DNA of 64,000 nucleotides from assembly GCF_036186745.1 (NCBI RefSeq), contig NZ_CP108086.1, forward strand, positions 7,750,001 through 7,814,000. Direction: 5' to 3'. The translations under genes were made by a program, and so were the position numbers. This DNA comes from Microbispora hainanensis (GTDB lineage: Bacteria > Actinomycetota > Actinomycetes > Streptosporangiales > Streptosporangiaceae). This document shows positions 28,847 to 39,400 of this stretch, in pieces. How positions within the stretch are numbered: the first letter of the stretch is position 1; every line of letters starts with the position of its first letter. The notes under the pieces were generated by a model. That model was not told where the DNA came from, did no database searches, and was given only the letters and a program-made list of their open reading frames with translations.

Positions 28847-30724
28847 TCACGTGCCGGCCGGAACCGGCCGGGCGCCGGGAAGCACCAATGTCGTCAGGCG
28901 CCGGCCGAGCAGGTCGGCCGCGGCCTCCATGAGCCGCGCCGCCTGCACGTGCGCTGTCCCCACGTGCGCTGTCCCCACGTGCGCCGCCTCCGCCTGGCCG
29001 CCCACGGCGAGGAACGGCGAACGAGCCGATGCGCGGCCGTCCGCGCCACCGGGGGCCGCGACCACGAAGTCGGCGCCGAGCACGAACGCGGCGGCGACCG
29101 CCTCGGGCGTCGCGCACACCACCCCGACCCGGATGTGGTGTCCGCAGGCGGCCACCGCCTCGTCGCGGCGGCGCAGCGCCTCGGGCAGCCGGACCTCCAG
29201 CCCCGGGCCATCGGACGAGCAGTCGAGGCAGACGTCCTCACTCACGGGCAGACCCCGGGCCACCTCCACCTCGGCGGGCGTGAGCGCCCCCCGGGCCGAC
29301 AGCTCGGCCAGGAGCGGCTCCGCCGGGGGCCGCATCAACCGTTCCACCAGGTCGGGCGCCGCCACCCGCACGACGAGCCGGTTGGGCGCGACGGGCAGAC
29401 CGGCGGCGTCACGGTAGGCCCCGGCGAAGCGGAAGCGCACCAGCTCGGGTGGCGCCTGGGTCAGGTGTCCGAGGGTCACGTGCAGGAAGCGCACGCCATA
29501 ACGCAGGAACAGGCCCACGCGCCCCTGGTCCACCTCGTCGCCGCCCGCCACACGGCGGCCGTCCAGGGCGACACCGTACGGCGCGGCGGGACCCAGGTCG
29601 CGACGCAGGCGCTGAACGGCGCGCTCGACGTCGCCGGCGGGCAGCCCGTCCACGCCGAGGAAGGCGAGCACGCCGCGCCGGGCCGTCCTGGTCACCTCGT
29701 CGGCCGAGCCCGCCGCGCTCGCGTTCTCCAGCGCCGCGCATGCCAGGCGCGTCCCGTAGTCCCTCCTGAACGTCGCCGCGCCGAGGCGCTCCGTCCGGAC
29801 GCGGTACGGCTCCCCGCCGGGGGCACGGCCGATGGACACGCCACCGGCCGGCCCGGCGGAATCGGACGCGGACGGGATGAGGTGTTTTTCGGCCTTGCGC
29901 CACAGTTTGGTGAGCACCTGACCGGGGCCGATCTCGCGGACGTCGCGCACGCCCCGCTCGGCCAGGTAAACCATGGTGTCCCACCACCGCACCGGGCTGC
30001 GCACCTGCCGCGCGAGCAGGTCGGGCAGGGTCTCCGGCCGGTGCGGGCGGGCGGTCACGTTCGAGATGACCGGCACGCGCGGCGGGGCGAAGTCCACCGT
30101 GCCCAGATAGTCGGCGAACGCCGCGGCGGGGAACGCCATGTACCGCGAGTGCGCGGCGATGCTCACGTTGAGCAACACGCACTTGCCGGCCCCCGCCCCG
30201 CGCAGGACGGCGGCGAGCGCGCGCACCGAGTCCTCCGGGCCCGACAGCACGACCTGGTCGGGCGAGTTGTGGTTGGCGAGGTCGACGTCGGTCGCGCCCT
30301 CCTCGGCCAGCACCTCGCGCAACCGCTCGATCGGCATCCCGACGACGGCGAGCATGCCGCCGCCCCGGGCGCGGGCCATCAGCTCGCCGCGCCGCCGCAC
30401 GATCCGCAGGCCGGTCTCGAAGTCGAAGCATCCGGCGGCGTGTAGCGCGGCTAGCTCGCCGAGGCTGTGCCCCGCGAGGTACGCGGGGGCGGGCCCCTCC
30501 TCCAGCGCCGCCCGATGGGCGAGCGCGGCCACGGCGAACAGCGCCGGCTGGACATAGCGCGTGTCGTGCTGGAGCCTCTCCTCGTCTCCCGCGCACAGAC
30601 GGCGCAGGGAGACCCCGATGATCTCGTCGGCCCGGGCGACCATGTCCGGATAGCGGTCGAGCAGCCCGGCGCCCATGCCCTGGCGCTGCGCCCCCTGTCC
30701 CGGGAAGATCCAGGCGACGCTCAT
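28847..30724 (-). CDS. trans-acting acyltransferase with degenerate ER domain
   Basis: A 625-aa paralogue of the AT-ER at 16574-18901. The AT has FPGQGAQ and nucleophile Ser87 in GHSLG, but the selectivity box reads IAAHS where the other copy has AAFHS, so the malonyl-selecting Phe is lost. The ER-like region keeps LGADFVV and PEAVAAAF, but DSGGHTD is replaced by an unrelated string, the GSVNQ motif is gone and the last ~150 residues are missing. It ends in a short tail with a repeated TAHVG unit encoded by 15-bp direct repeats. It is probably not a reductase. Possible roles are a second loading AT, an AT for another acyl group, or a proofreading acyl hydrolase (PedC-like). ATG 30724 overlaps the ECH stop (ATGA). 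Confidence 0.88.
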   Translation of the reverse strand: MSVAWIFPGQGAQRQGMGAGLLDRYPDMVARADEIIGVSLRRLCAGDEERLQHDTRYVQPALFAVAALAHRAALEEGPAPAYLAGHSLGELAALHAAGCFDFETGLRIVRRRGELMARARGGGMLAVVGMPIERLREVLAEEGATDVDLANHNSPDQVVLSGPEDSVRALAAVLRGAGAGKCVLLNVSIAAHSRYMAFPAAAFADYLGTVDFAPPRVPVISNVTARPHRPETLPDLLARQVRSPVRWWDTMVYLAERGVRDVREIGPGQVLTKLWRKAEKHLIPSASDSAGPAGGVSIGRAPGGEPYRVRTERLGAATFRRDYGTRLACAALENASAAGSADEVTRTARRGVLAFLGVDGLPAGDVERAVQRLRRDLGPAAPYGVALDGRRVAGGDEVDQGRVGLFLRYGVRFLHVTLGHLTQAPPELVRFRFAGAYRDAAGLPVAPNRLVVRVAAPDLVERLMRPPAEPLLAELSARGALTPAEVEVARGLPVSEDVCLDCSSDGPGLEVRLPEALRRRDEAVAACGHHIRVGVVCATPEAVAAAFVLGADFVVAAPGGADGRASARSPFLAVGGQAEAAHVGTAHVGTAHVQAARLMEAAADLLGRRLTTLVLPGARPVPAGT

Positions 30725-31533
30725 GTGCCCCTCCTTCCGTCCGCGTCCGCGAGCGGGCGTGTCCCACCCCCCGCGCCGGTCTCCCACGGCATCCGCTGAT
30801 GCAGGGTGAAGGCGGCGATCCGGTCCCGTACGGCCGGAGCCGCCATCAGGCGGGCGAACTCGGCGGCCGCGACGCGGCCGGCCTCCTCGGTCACGGGCCA
30901 GAGCAGGCCGAAGTATCGTTTGGCCTCCCCGATCGCCTCGGTAGCCACCTTGGTCACCCGGAACTCCAGGCGGCCGAGCGCGGCGGCCGGGTCGTCGCAC
31001 ACCTCGTCGACCAGCCGGTCGCGGTGCGCCTCCGCCGCGGGCACGGGCCTCGTGGTCAGCGTCATCGCGTACGCCGGCTGGAAGCCGGTGCGCCGCACCA
31101 GGAACGGCAGGACCGCGCACGGCAGCAGCCCCCACAGCGCCTCCGGCAGGCTGAACGTGCTGCGGGGCGTGGCCAGCACGAGATCGCAGGCCGCCGCCAG
31201 CCCGACCCCGCCCCCGGCGGCCTGGCCGTCGACCTCCGCCACCACGACCCGGGGTGTCGTGCTGATCCTCCGCAGGAGGGCGTGGAAGTCCGCCACGCCG
31301 CCGTCGCCCTCGGGCGCGTCCACCGCCTCGGCGAGGTCCATGCCCGTGCAGAACACGCCCGGGCGGCCCGCGAGCACGACGATCCGGCAGTCCGGCCGGC
31401 GTTCGGCCTCGTCCAGGGCGTGCCGGATCTCGGCGATCGTGCGGGCGTCGAGACCGTTGCGCCGGTCCGGCCGGTCGAGGGTCACCCGCATCGTGTCGGG
31501 GGACGCCTCGACGCGAATGCCCCGATAATCCAT
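30721..31533 (-). CDS. enoyl-CoA hydratase/isomerase (crotonase), beta-branching ECH-like
   Basis: A 270-aa crotonase-fold protein. It has the oxyanion-hole segments FCTGMDL and AAGGGVGLAAACD, then FSLPEALWGLLP and a VLPFLVRR helix. These resemble the PksH/LnmF type that dehydrates HMG-like adducts on an ACP during beta-branch formation in trans-AT pathways. A normal beta-branching set also needs an HMG synthase, a donor ACP and a malonyl decarboxylase; none is in the window. ATG 31533 follows GGAG at 6 nt. It is the first gene of ECH-AT-PKS-MFS, directly behind a regulon promoter with a ~28-nt leader. Ordinary fatty-acid enoyl hydratase is the alternative. Confidence 0.85.
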   Translation of the reverse strand: MDYRGIRVEASPDTMRVTLDRPDRRNGLDARTIAEIRHALDEAERRPDCRIVVLAGRPGVFCTGMDLAEAVDAPEGDGGVADFHALLRRISTTPRVVVAEVDGQAAGGGVGLAAACDLVLATPRSTFSLPEALWGLLPCAVLPFLVRRTGFQPAYAMTLTTRPVPAAEAHRDRLVDEVCDDPAAALGRLEFRVTKVATEAIGEAKRYFGLLWPVTEEAGRVAAAEFARLMAAPAVRDRIAAFTLHQRMPWETGAGGGTRPLADADGRRGT

Positions 31534-31567
31534 GGTCATCTCCAACGGCGGTGAGGGCGACGATCCG

Positions 31568-31638
31568 GTTCTACCGGCGGCCGGAGGCGGCGTCTGCTCA
31601 CCATTGAGCAGGCCGCGTCCCCGCTTCCGGGGGACGAT
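31568..31638. promoter_or_regulatory. divergent cluster-regulon promoter (ECH operon / PPTase)
   Basis: GCTCA-CCAT-TGAGC lies at 31596-31609. Leftward, TAGAAC (31573-31568) begins 23 nt from its edge. Rightward, GACGAT (31633-31638) begins 24 nt from its edge, the same hexamer at the same distance as at 10584. This supports bidirectional use. Confidence 0.65.
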
Positions 31639-31726
31639 TGCGGCGACGCGTCCCCCAGGGCGGGGAACGGGGAGACACGGAGACAGGACAGCGGGCTCGG
31701 AGGCGGAACCGGAGGCGGGCCGAGCG

Positions 31727-32572
31727 GTGACGGTGACGGGACGGGTGAGGGGACGAGCGGCGGAACGGGCGGCGGCGTCCACGGGCGGAACGAACTCGCC
31801 GGAGCCGCGGATCGCGGCGGGCGATGCGCACGTGTGGATGGCGGACCCGGACGGGCTCGATCGGAACGGGCTTCTCGGCGGCTACCGCGCGGTGCTGTCG
31901 CCGCGGGAGCGGGACCGGGCCGCGGGCTTCCGGTCGGAGGCCGACCGGCTGGCGTTCGAGGCCGCGCACGGCCTGGCCCGAGCCGCGCTGACCTGGTGCG
32001 TGCCCGCCGTCGCCGCGGGCGCGTGGCGGTTCACGACCACGCCCCACGGCAGGCCGGAGATCGCCGATCAGCCGCCCCACCGGCCGCTCCGGTTCAACAT
32101 CTCCCACACCGCGGGACTGGTGGCCTGTGTGGTCACGCTGGGCGCCGCCTGCGGGGTGGACGTCGAGCGCGTGCACCGCCGGGCCGACCCGCTGCGGCTG
32201 GGCCGCCGGGTCTGCTCACCCGCCGAGTATGCCCGGCTCGTCCCGCTCGACGACCTCGACGCCCGGGCCGACCTGTTCTTCCGCTACTGGACGCTGAAGG
32301 AGGCGTACGTCAAGGCACGCGGATACGGGATGACGCTGCCGATGAACCAGTGCGACGTCGAGAGGGCGGCATCCGTTCCAGCGGGGGCGCCTTTGGCGGT
32401 GGAGGGGCGGAACGTGGCCCGGTTCGGGCCGCAACTGCGGGACGACCCGGCCCGATGGCGCTTCGCCCAGTGGCGGCCCGGCCCGCGCCACCTTCTCGCC
32501 CTCGCCGTACGGCGGGAGCCCGGTCTGCCCTGCGCGGTCGTCGTCCACCCCGCCCCACCGCCCGTTCCATGA
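31727..32572 (+). CDS. Sfp-type 4'-phosphopantetheinyl transferase
   Basis: A 281-aa PPTase that converts apo carrier proteins to holo form using CoA. The hallmarks are present: FNISHT, the magnesium-binding GVDVERV and FFRYWTLKEAYVKARG. The carrier domains of the three synthase proteins and the discrete carrier are its expected targets. The extent of its N terminus is uncertain; GTG 31727 is chosen because GGAGG lies 11 nt upstream and the transcript from the divergent promoter covers it. It is convergent with the thioesterase gene. The short gap between them holds only a duplicated 18-nt direct repeat (around 32579-32620). Confidence 0.93.
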   Translation: MTVTGRVRGRAAERAAASTGGTNSPEPRIAAGDAHVWMADPDGLDRNGLLGGYRAVLSPRERDRAAGFRSEADRLAFEAAHGLARAALTWCVPAVAAGAWRFTTTPHGRPEIADQPPHRPLRFNISHTAGLVACVVTLGAACGVDVERVHRRADPLRLGRRVCSPAEYARLVPLDDLDARADLFFRYWTLKEAYVKARGYGMTLPMNQCDVERAASVPAGAPLAVEGRNVARFGPQLRDDPARWRFAQWRPGPRHLLALAVRREPGLPCAVVVHPAPPPVP

Positions 32573-32630
32573 GACGCCCGTGCTGTGAGACGCCGCCCGT
32601 GCTGTGAGACGCGGCGCTCGGCAGGCTCGT

Positions 32631-33425
32631 TCATGAGATCACGGACAGCAGGCGCCGCAGGTCGGTCCTGAGGGCGTCGATGAAGTCGGGCCGCACGCCC
32701 TTGAGATAGAAATGGTCGCCCGCGAAGACGCGGAGGGTGAAGGGGCCGGTGGTCACCTCCCGCCAGGCCAGCATCTCCTCGGGCGTGACCTCCGGGTCGG
32801 CGTCCCCCGTGAGCCCGGACACCGGGCAGGACAGCGGCGGCCCGGGGAGGGGCCGGTAGGTCTCGTTCAGCGTGAAGTCGGCCCGCATGCCGGGCACGAA
32901 CAGCCGCAGCAGGTCGGGCTGCCGCAGCACCTGGTCGGGGATGCCGTTCAACCGGGCGACCGCCGCGACGAACTCCTCGTCCGGCAGGCCGTGCAGGTCG
33001 GCGCGGCGTTTGGGCAGGTGCGGGGCCCGGCGGCCGGACACGACCAGCCCCGCGGGCGGGGCGGCCGGGCCCACGGACAGGCGCCGGGCCACCTCGTAGG
33101 CCACCGCCGAGCCCATGCTGTGGCCCATCAGCGCGTACGGCCGGTCGAGATAGGGCAGCAGGCCGTCCACGACGGCGGGGACGAGTTCCTCCATCCGCGT
33201 GTACGGCCGCTCCCGCAGCCGCCATTCGCGGCCTGGCAGGACGACCGGGCAGACCTCGACCTGCGGCAGCAGCAGCGGCCGCCACGGCCGGAAGAAACCC
33301 GCCCCTCCGCCCGCGTGGGCGAAGCAGAACAGCCGGGCCGGCGCGTCCTCCCGCCCGGCGTCGCTGCTCAGCCATGCCGGCGGCGCCGGCTCCGGCCCCT
33401 TCGGGTACGCCTGCGCGATCGTCAC
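32631..33425 (-). CDS. type II thioesterase (LnmN-like)
   Basis: A 264-aa external thioesterase that clears mis-primed or stalled acyl groups from carrier domains. Seen: FCFAHAGGGA near the start (the opening typical of TEII), LMGHSMG with the nucleophile at about residue 101, and GDHFYL with the catalytic His. GTG 33425 follows GGGAGGAGG. It starts 24 nt after the stop of the NRPS-PKS gene and belongs to that operon. Confidence 0.95.
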   Translation of the reverse strand: MTIAQAYPKGPEPAPPAWLSSDAGREDAPARLFCFAHAGGGAGFFRPWRPLLLPQVEVCPVVLPGREWRLRERPYTRMEELVPAVVDGLLPYLDRPYALMGHSMGSAVAYEVARRLSVGPAAPPAGLVVSGRRAPHLPKRRADLHGLPDEEFVAAVARLNGIPDQVLRQPDLLRLFVPGMRADFTLNETYRPLPGPPLSCPVSGLTGDADPEVTPEEMLAWREVTTGPFTLRVFAGDHFYLKGVRPDFIDALRTDLRRLLSVIS

Positions 33426-33449
33426 GCGACCACCTCCTCCCGTCGTCCG

Positions 33450-36400
33450 TCATCCGGCGGAGCGCAGCACGACGTGAGCGTAGGACCCGCTGGCGCCGAG
33501 CGCGTTGACCAGGGCGCGCAGCGGCTCGCCCGGGCGGCGCGGGGGCCACGGCTCACGCCGGTCCGCCAGGCGCAGCGGCAGCGCGTCCCAGGACACCAGC
33601 CCGCCGGTCCGCCCGGCCAGGGTGGGCGCGATCTCCCGGTGCGCGAACTGCAGCAGCACCTTCGCGAGCTGCGACATCCCGGCGGCCGACTCCAGGTGGC
33701 CGATGTTGGGCTTGACCGTGCCCACCGGCACGCCGCGCCCGTCACCCGCGGCCGTCCCCACGAAGACCTCCGCGAGTGCCTCGATCTCGGCGGCGTCCGC
33801 GACGCTCGCCCCGGCGGCGGCGCACTCGACGTACCCGATCTCCTCCGGCGTACGGCCGGCGCGGCGCAGCACCTGCCGGATCGAGTCGGCGAGCGCCGGG
33901 CTGTTGGGCGCGCCGAAGCGCACGCTCCGGCCGGAGTGGCCGATCCAGGTGGCCTCGACGACACCGTGAGCCGTGTCGCGGTCCCGCGCCGCCACCGCTG
34001 CCGGGCGCAGCAGGACGGCTCCCGCCCCCTCTCCGAGCACCCACCCCGAGGAGGCGGCGTCGAACGCTCTCGCGGAGCCGCCGGGCGACACGAGCCCCAG
34101 GGCCGACAGCACCTCCGCGTGATAGGGGTGGCAGACCAGGTTGACCCCGCCCACCAGAGCGGCGTCGCACTCGTCCCTGCGCAGGCTCTCCACGGCCAGG
34201 TGCAGGGCGGTCAGCGACGACGAGCATGAGGTGTCGACGGCGACGCTCGGCCCGCGGAAGTCGAAGAAGTGCGACACCCGGTTGGGGATGTCGGAGGCCA
34301 TGGCGGTGACGGCGGCCGGCTCGCCCCGCCGCCACGCGTCCGCGCCCGCCTGCCGATGGTCGTGCCACATCACGCCGGTGAACACGCCGATGCGCGGCGC
34401 CGCCCGGCGCAGCGAGGCGGGAGTGTGCCCGGCGTTCTCCAGGCACTCCCACATGACCCGCAGCATCATCCGCAACTGCGGGTCGAGTGTGCGGGCCTCG
34501 GCCGGCGAGATGTGGAAGAACAGGCTGTCGAAGTCGCCAGCGTCGGGCAGGAAGCCGCCGGTCAGGCCCGTGGCGCCGGCGGCCCGGCCGGCCGGCATGG
34601 GGCCGAACGCCTGCCGCCCCTCGACGAGGCCGTGCCAGAACTCCGCCAGACCGGCCGCGCCCGGAAAACGCCCGGCGACCCCCACCACGGCGATCTCCGC
34701 CGCGCGCCGCCCGTCCGAGGCGGGGACGAGGGGTGCGGCGAGCCGGTCGCGGCGGGCGGCGCCGAACACCGGCCGCTCCCCGGAGGCGGTGACCGCGGGC
34801 ACGGGCCGGGCGGGCACGCCGCCGAGGAACGACTGCAGGAACCGGTGCCCGTCGCCCAGGCCCAGCCGTTCGCAGACCGGCTCGAAGGCCACCGCCCCGA
34901 CGGGGCAGAGCCCGACACCGCACGCGGCCTGGCCCATCATCAGGAGCTGGCCCATGTATCCGGCCTCCAGGGCCAGATAGCGCGGGGCGTCGTCGCCGTA
35001 CAGGGGCGCGATGCCGTCGAGCTGCCCGACCAGGTACAGCTCGAAGCAGGCCCGATCGTAGACGGGCCGGTTGTAATAGAAGTGCGCGGAGCGGCCGATC
35101 CCGTCCGCCGGCCCGACCAGTTGCAGCGCGTGCTCTCCCGGCCGGTAGTAGTACAGCCCGCCGGCCACGCCCTCCACGCGCCGCACGTGCAGATACACCT
35201 GGACGGAGTAGGTGTCCCCCGCCGAAGGGTAGAGCCGCCGGCCCCGCTCGCCCGGCGCCGACGTGCGCAGCAGGCTGAGGAAACGGCAGAAGTCGTCGTA
35301 CGGCAGCGCCGCCTCGGCGAACTCACGGTGGCTGCCGCGCCAGTCGTAGTGCTCGGGCGCGAACTCGGCCGCGTCGAGCGGGACGATGCGCTCCCCCGCC
35401 AGCCGGGGCCGCTCACCCCATCGGCCGGCCTTGAACGCGGCCCGCTCCTCCGGGGAGAAGAAGTCGACGCTTCCCGCGGCAGGCGCACCGCCCGCGCCGC
35501 CGTCGTCCAGCCCGGTCGCGGGCCGCGCGGCGCCGTTCGTGGCGGGCTCGGAATGCGGGACGCCGGACCTCGCGGCACCGTCCGCGGCCGGAAGGCCCGG
35601 CGGCGGGCCCGCGGTCGTGGACCCGTTCGGCGCGGCAGGGGCCGGCTCGGCGGCGCGGGCTCGCGAGGGCGCATCCGTCTCCCGCCCACCGTCCGCGGGG
35701 GACTCCCCTCCGCCCGCGAGCCGGGCCGCGACGTGCCGGGCGATGGCGGCGACCGTGGGCTCCGACAGGAGTGTCGCCACCGGCACCCGCTGCCGATACC
35801 GCTTCTGCAGTTCGCCGGAGACCTGCACGATGGTGAACGACGTGGCGCCCTGGTCCCACAGGTCGTCGTCGGGTCGTACGGCGGGCACGCCCAGCCGTTC
35901 GGCGAACAGCGCGGCGATCTCGTCGCGCAGTTCTTCGACGCCCGGCCCGCGGGGTGCCTCCCGCGGCGGCTCCTGCAGTGCCTCGCTCGGCGTCTTCCCC
36001 GGTTCCTCCGGCTCGGTGTCGGACTCCCGCGCCGGGCCGGGCGCGTCGGTCAGCGGCCACGGCAGGGCGTCCCGGTCGAGCTTGCCGTTCGCGGTGGCCG
36101 GGAAAGTGCTCACGAACCCGACGAAGTTGGGCACCATGTATTCGGGCAGCGTCTCGGCCGCGAACGCGCGCAGGTCCCTGACCTCCGGCGGGGTCGGACC
36201 CGACGGCTGCACGTACGCCACGAGCTTGCGATCGCCCGTGTGATCGGGCCGGGCCAGCACCACGACCTCCTTGACCCCCGCGTGCTGCCGCAGCCGGTGC
36301 TCGATCTCGCCCAGCTCGACCCGGAACCCCCGGACCTTGACCTGGTTGTCGGCACGGCCGAGGAAGCAGATGTTCCCGTCGGGGAAGAAGGAGGCCCGGT

Positions 36401-39400
36401 CACCGGTCCGGTACATCGGCTCGCCCGGCCGGGACGCGAACGGGTCGGGCACGAACCGCTGGGCCGTCAGCTCCGGCTGGTTGTAGTAGCCCAGGCTCAG
36501 GCACTCGCCCGCGATATAGAGGTCGCCCTCCACGCCGACCGGGCACGGTTCGAGGTGCTCGTCGAGGATGTAGTAGCGGCTGTTGTCGATGGGCCTGCCG
36601 TACGGGATGCTGCGCCAGGCGGGGTCGATGTCCTCGACAGGGAAGTAGTTGGACCACACGGTCGCCTCGGTGGCTCCGCCCAGGCTGACGATGCGCGCCC
36701 GGGGGAACACCGCCCGGACCTCCCCGGGCAGGGACAAGGGGGTGTAGTCGCCGCTCAGGAACACCAGCCGCAGGTCACCGGTGCCCGGCCGGCCCGCGTA
36801 CGCGGGGAGCAGCGGGGCGAGCTGGGTGAGCGTGGTCGGCGCCGAGTTCCAGAAGGTGATCGGCTCCCGCAGCAGCACGTCGGCCAGCTCGGCAGGGTCG
36901 CGCTGCTCGGTCTCGTCCGCGACGTACAGCCCGGCGCCCCGCCCGAGCAGCCCCAGGATGTCGAACACCGACAGGTCGAAGCCGAGCGAGGTCACGCACA
37001 GCCCGACGTCCGAATGGCCGAAGCCGAACTCACGGTAGGCCCAGTTGAGCAGGTTGAGCACCGGCCGGTGGGCCACGGCGACGCCCTTCGGCCGACCCGT
37101 GCTGCCGGAGGTGAAGATGACGTACGCCGTGCTGTCCGGGGTGGTGACCGGCGGCGGGTTCTCCTCGCCGCGCGGGTCGTCGCGCACCGGGTCGAGGTCG
37201 ACGGGGAGCACCTCGACGCCCGCGTCGTGACACCGGGTCTGCGAGGTGGACAGCACCAGCGCCGCGCCTGCGTCGCCGAGCATCACGGCCGCCCGATCCC
37301 TCGGCAGGTATGGCTCGACCGGCAGATAGACGCCGCCCGCCTTCAGCACCCCGAAGACGGCGGCCACCATGTCGGGCCCGCGCCGCATCGAGATGCCGAC
37401 CACGGTCTCCGGGCCCACACCGCGGTCGCGCAGGTGCCAGGCAATGCGGTTGGCGCGCCGGTTGAGCTCGGCGTACGTCATCGTGCCGCCACGCCAGCGC
37501 AGCGCCACGGCGTCGGGCCGCTTCCTTGCCTGCCGTTCGAACAGCAGGTGGACCGGCCCGTCGGCGGGGAACTCGCGGGCCGTGTCGTTCCACTCGTAGA
37601 GGATCTTGTGCCGTTCGGCGGCGGACATGCCGCCGGGCCGCTCCCGCTCGTCGACGAGGCCCGCCAGCCGCTCCCGGAAGTCGGCGAACGCCGCCTCGGC
37701 CGTCCGCTCGGGCAGGCCGCCGGGGTCGATGTCCCAGCAGATCTGCAGCCGGTCGCCCTCGCCGACGGCCACGCAGTCGAGCGAGACGTCCGGCGTGCAC
37801 GTCCGCCATTCCCCGGCGGCGACGCCCGGCGGCAGCGGGTGTCCGTCGAGGTCGAACACACCCGTGTAGACGACCGGGTGGGCCAGACCGCCGCGCCGGG
37901 CGGCGACCCGGCGCAGCTCGGCCAGTCCGCTCGCGCCGTCGGCCGCCGCGTCGGCCGCGAGGAGACGCTGGTGGTCGCGGGCCCGCTCCAGCAGCGGTGC
38001 CTCCCCCGGGGCGTACGGGATCCAGCTCAGCGCCGTGTGCTCTCCCGGCCGGCACGGCTCGGCCCACCCGGGCCACCGTACGACCGTGAGCGCGAACGTG
38101 CCGGGCAGCCGGGCGGCCAGCGCCTCGCCGAAAGCAGCCAGGATCACGGCGTCGGCCGACACCCCGGCGCCCTCGGCGATCTCCTGCAGCCGCCGGCGTC
38201 CCGGCAGCGTCGCCTCCAGCCGCGTACGCCGCCGGCCGCGTTCCTCCCCCGCCGCGGGCGAGGGCAGCGCGGGGCCCGGCGGCAGCTCGGCCAGCCGTTC
38301 ACGCCAGTACGCGACCTGCTCGGGCGAGGAGGCCGGGCGGTGGTCGCGGGGGTCGGCGGCGGGCGCGGGAACGGCCGCCGGGTCGGCGTACAGCCGCCAC
38401 AGCTCGCGCAGCAGAAGATGGATGCTGCGGGCGTCGGCCACGGCCAGGTCGACCGCGACGTGGACGGTGGCCGCCCCCTCGGATCCGGTGGTCCCACGTG
38501 GGGCCGGGGACCCGCCCGCCGGGAACGTGCCCGCGTCCCCCGGGCCGGAGGCGCCGCGCGTCACCTGGATCTCGGCGTGCGGCCCCCGCCCGAGCGGGAA
38601 CGGCCGCACGGACAGCGCCGCACGGACCGACTCGGCGTCGAGGCCGGACACGGGGACGTGCCACCGGCGGGGCGCCCTCGACCGCACGAGCAGCCGCCCG
38701 TCAACGGTCACGGACGCGCGCAGGGGCTCGTACGCCTCGGTCAGGCGCAGCCACGCCCGTTCCAGGCGGTCCACGTCGAGATCGGCCACCTCAAAGGCGT
38801 GGTAGACCTGGCAGCCCTCCCCTCCGGACCGCCGTGCCACATAGTAGGCCTGCTGCAGGTCGTTGAGCGGCAGGACGCGGTCGCCGCAGGGGTCCTCGGC
38901 CGCCAGCGCGTGCAGCGTGTTCGCGAACCTGGCGAACACCGCCTCGACGCCGGGATTGAGGCCGTCCGCCACGTCCCAGCGAAAGCGCAGCTCGCCGTCC
39001 TGTTCCCACATCTGGTGGTCGAGCCCGACACCGGACGTACGGGTGACGGCGTAGCGGACGTCGCGGCCGAACCCCGGCGGCTCGGGCCGCGCGCCGAGCA
39101 TGCTGGTGAACACGACGGGCAGGGGTGGCGGGGCTCCGCGCCACAGGCGGCGCAGCACCTCCACGCCTCCGACCGCCGCGTGGTCGAGATCCGACCACAG
39201 CAGCCGGTGGACCTCGCGCGCCGCCTCGCCCAGGTCCATGCTGTCCAGGGCCGGCACCGGGAAGACCAGGCTGGAGGTGAACGGGCCCACCAGCCGGTCG
39301 GCCGCGGCGGGCAGCCGCACCCGGTCGGTGGTGGTCAGCACGAGTGAGAACGGCGTGTGCGCGCCCGCCCATGCCAGGGTCTCGGCGAACACGGTGAGGA

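Noticed and set aside
31532-31726. Longer N terminus of the PPTase starting at 31532
   Set aside because: It would run through the regulon palindrome and the promoter hexamer. The GTG at 31727 has a ribosome site and gives a normal family length.
34269-39347. 1692-codon plus-strand open frame
   Set aside because: It is antisense to the NRPS-PKS gene, which contains clear Cy, A, PCP, Ox and KS motifs. The frame is open only because of high third-position GC.
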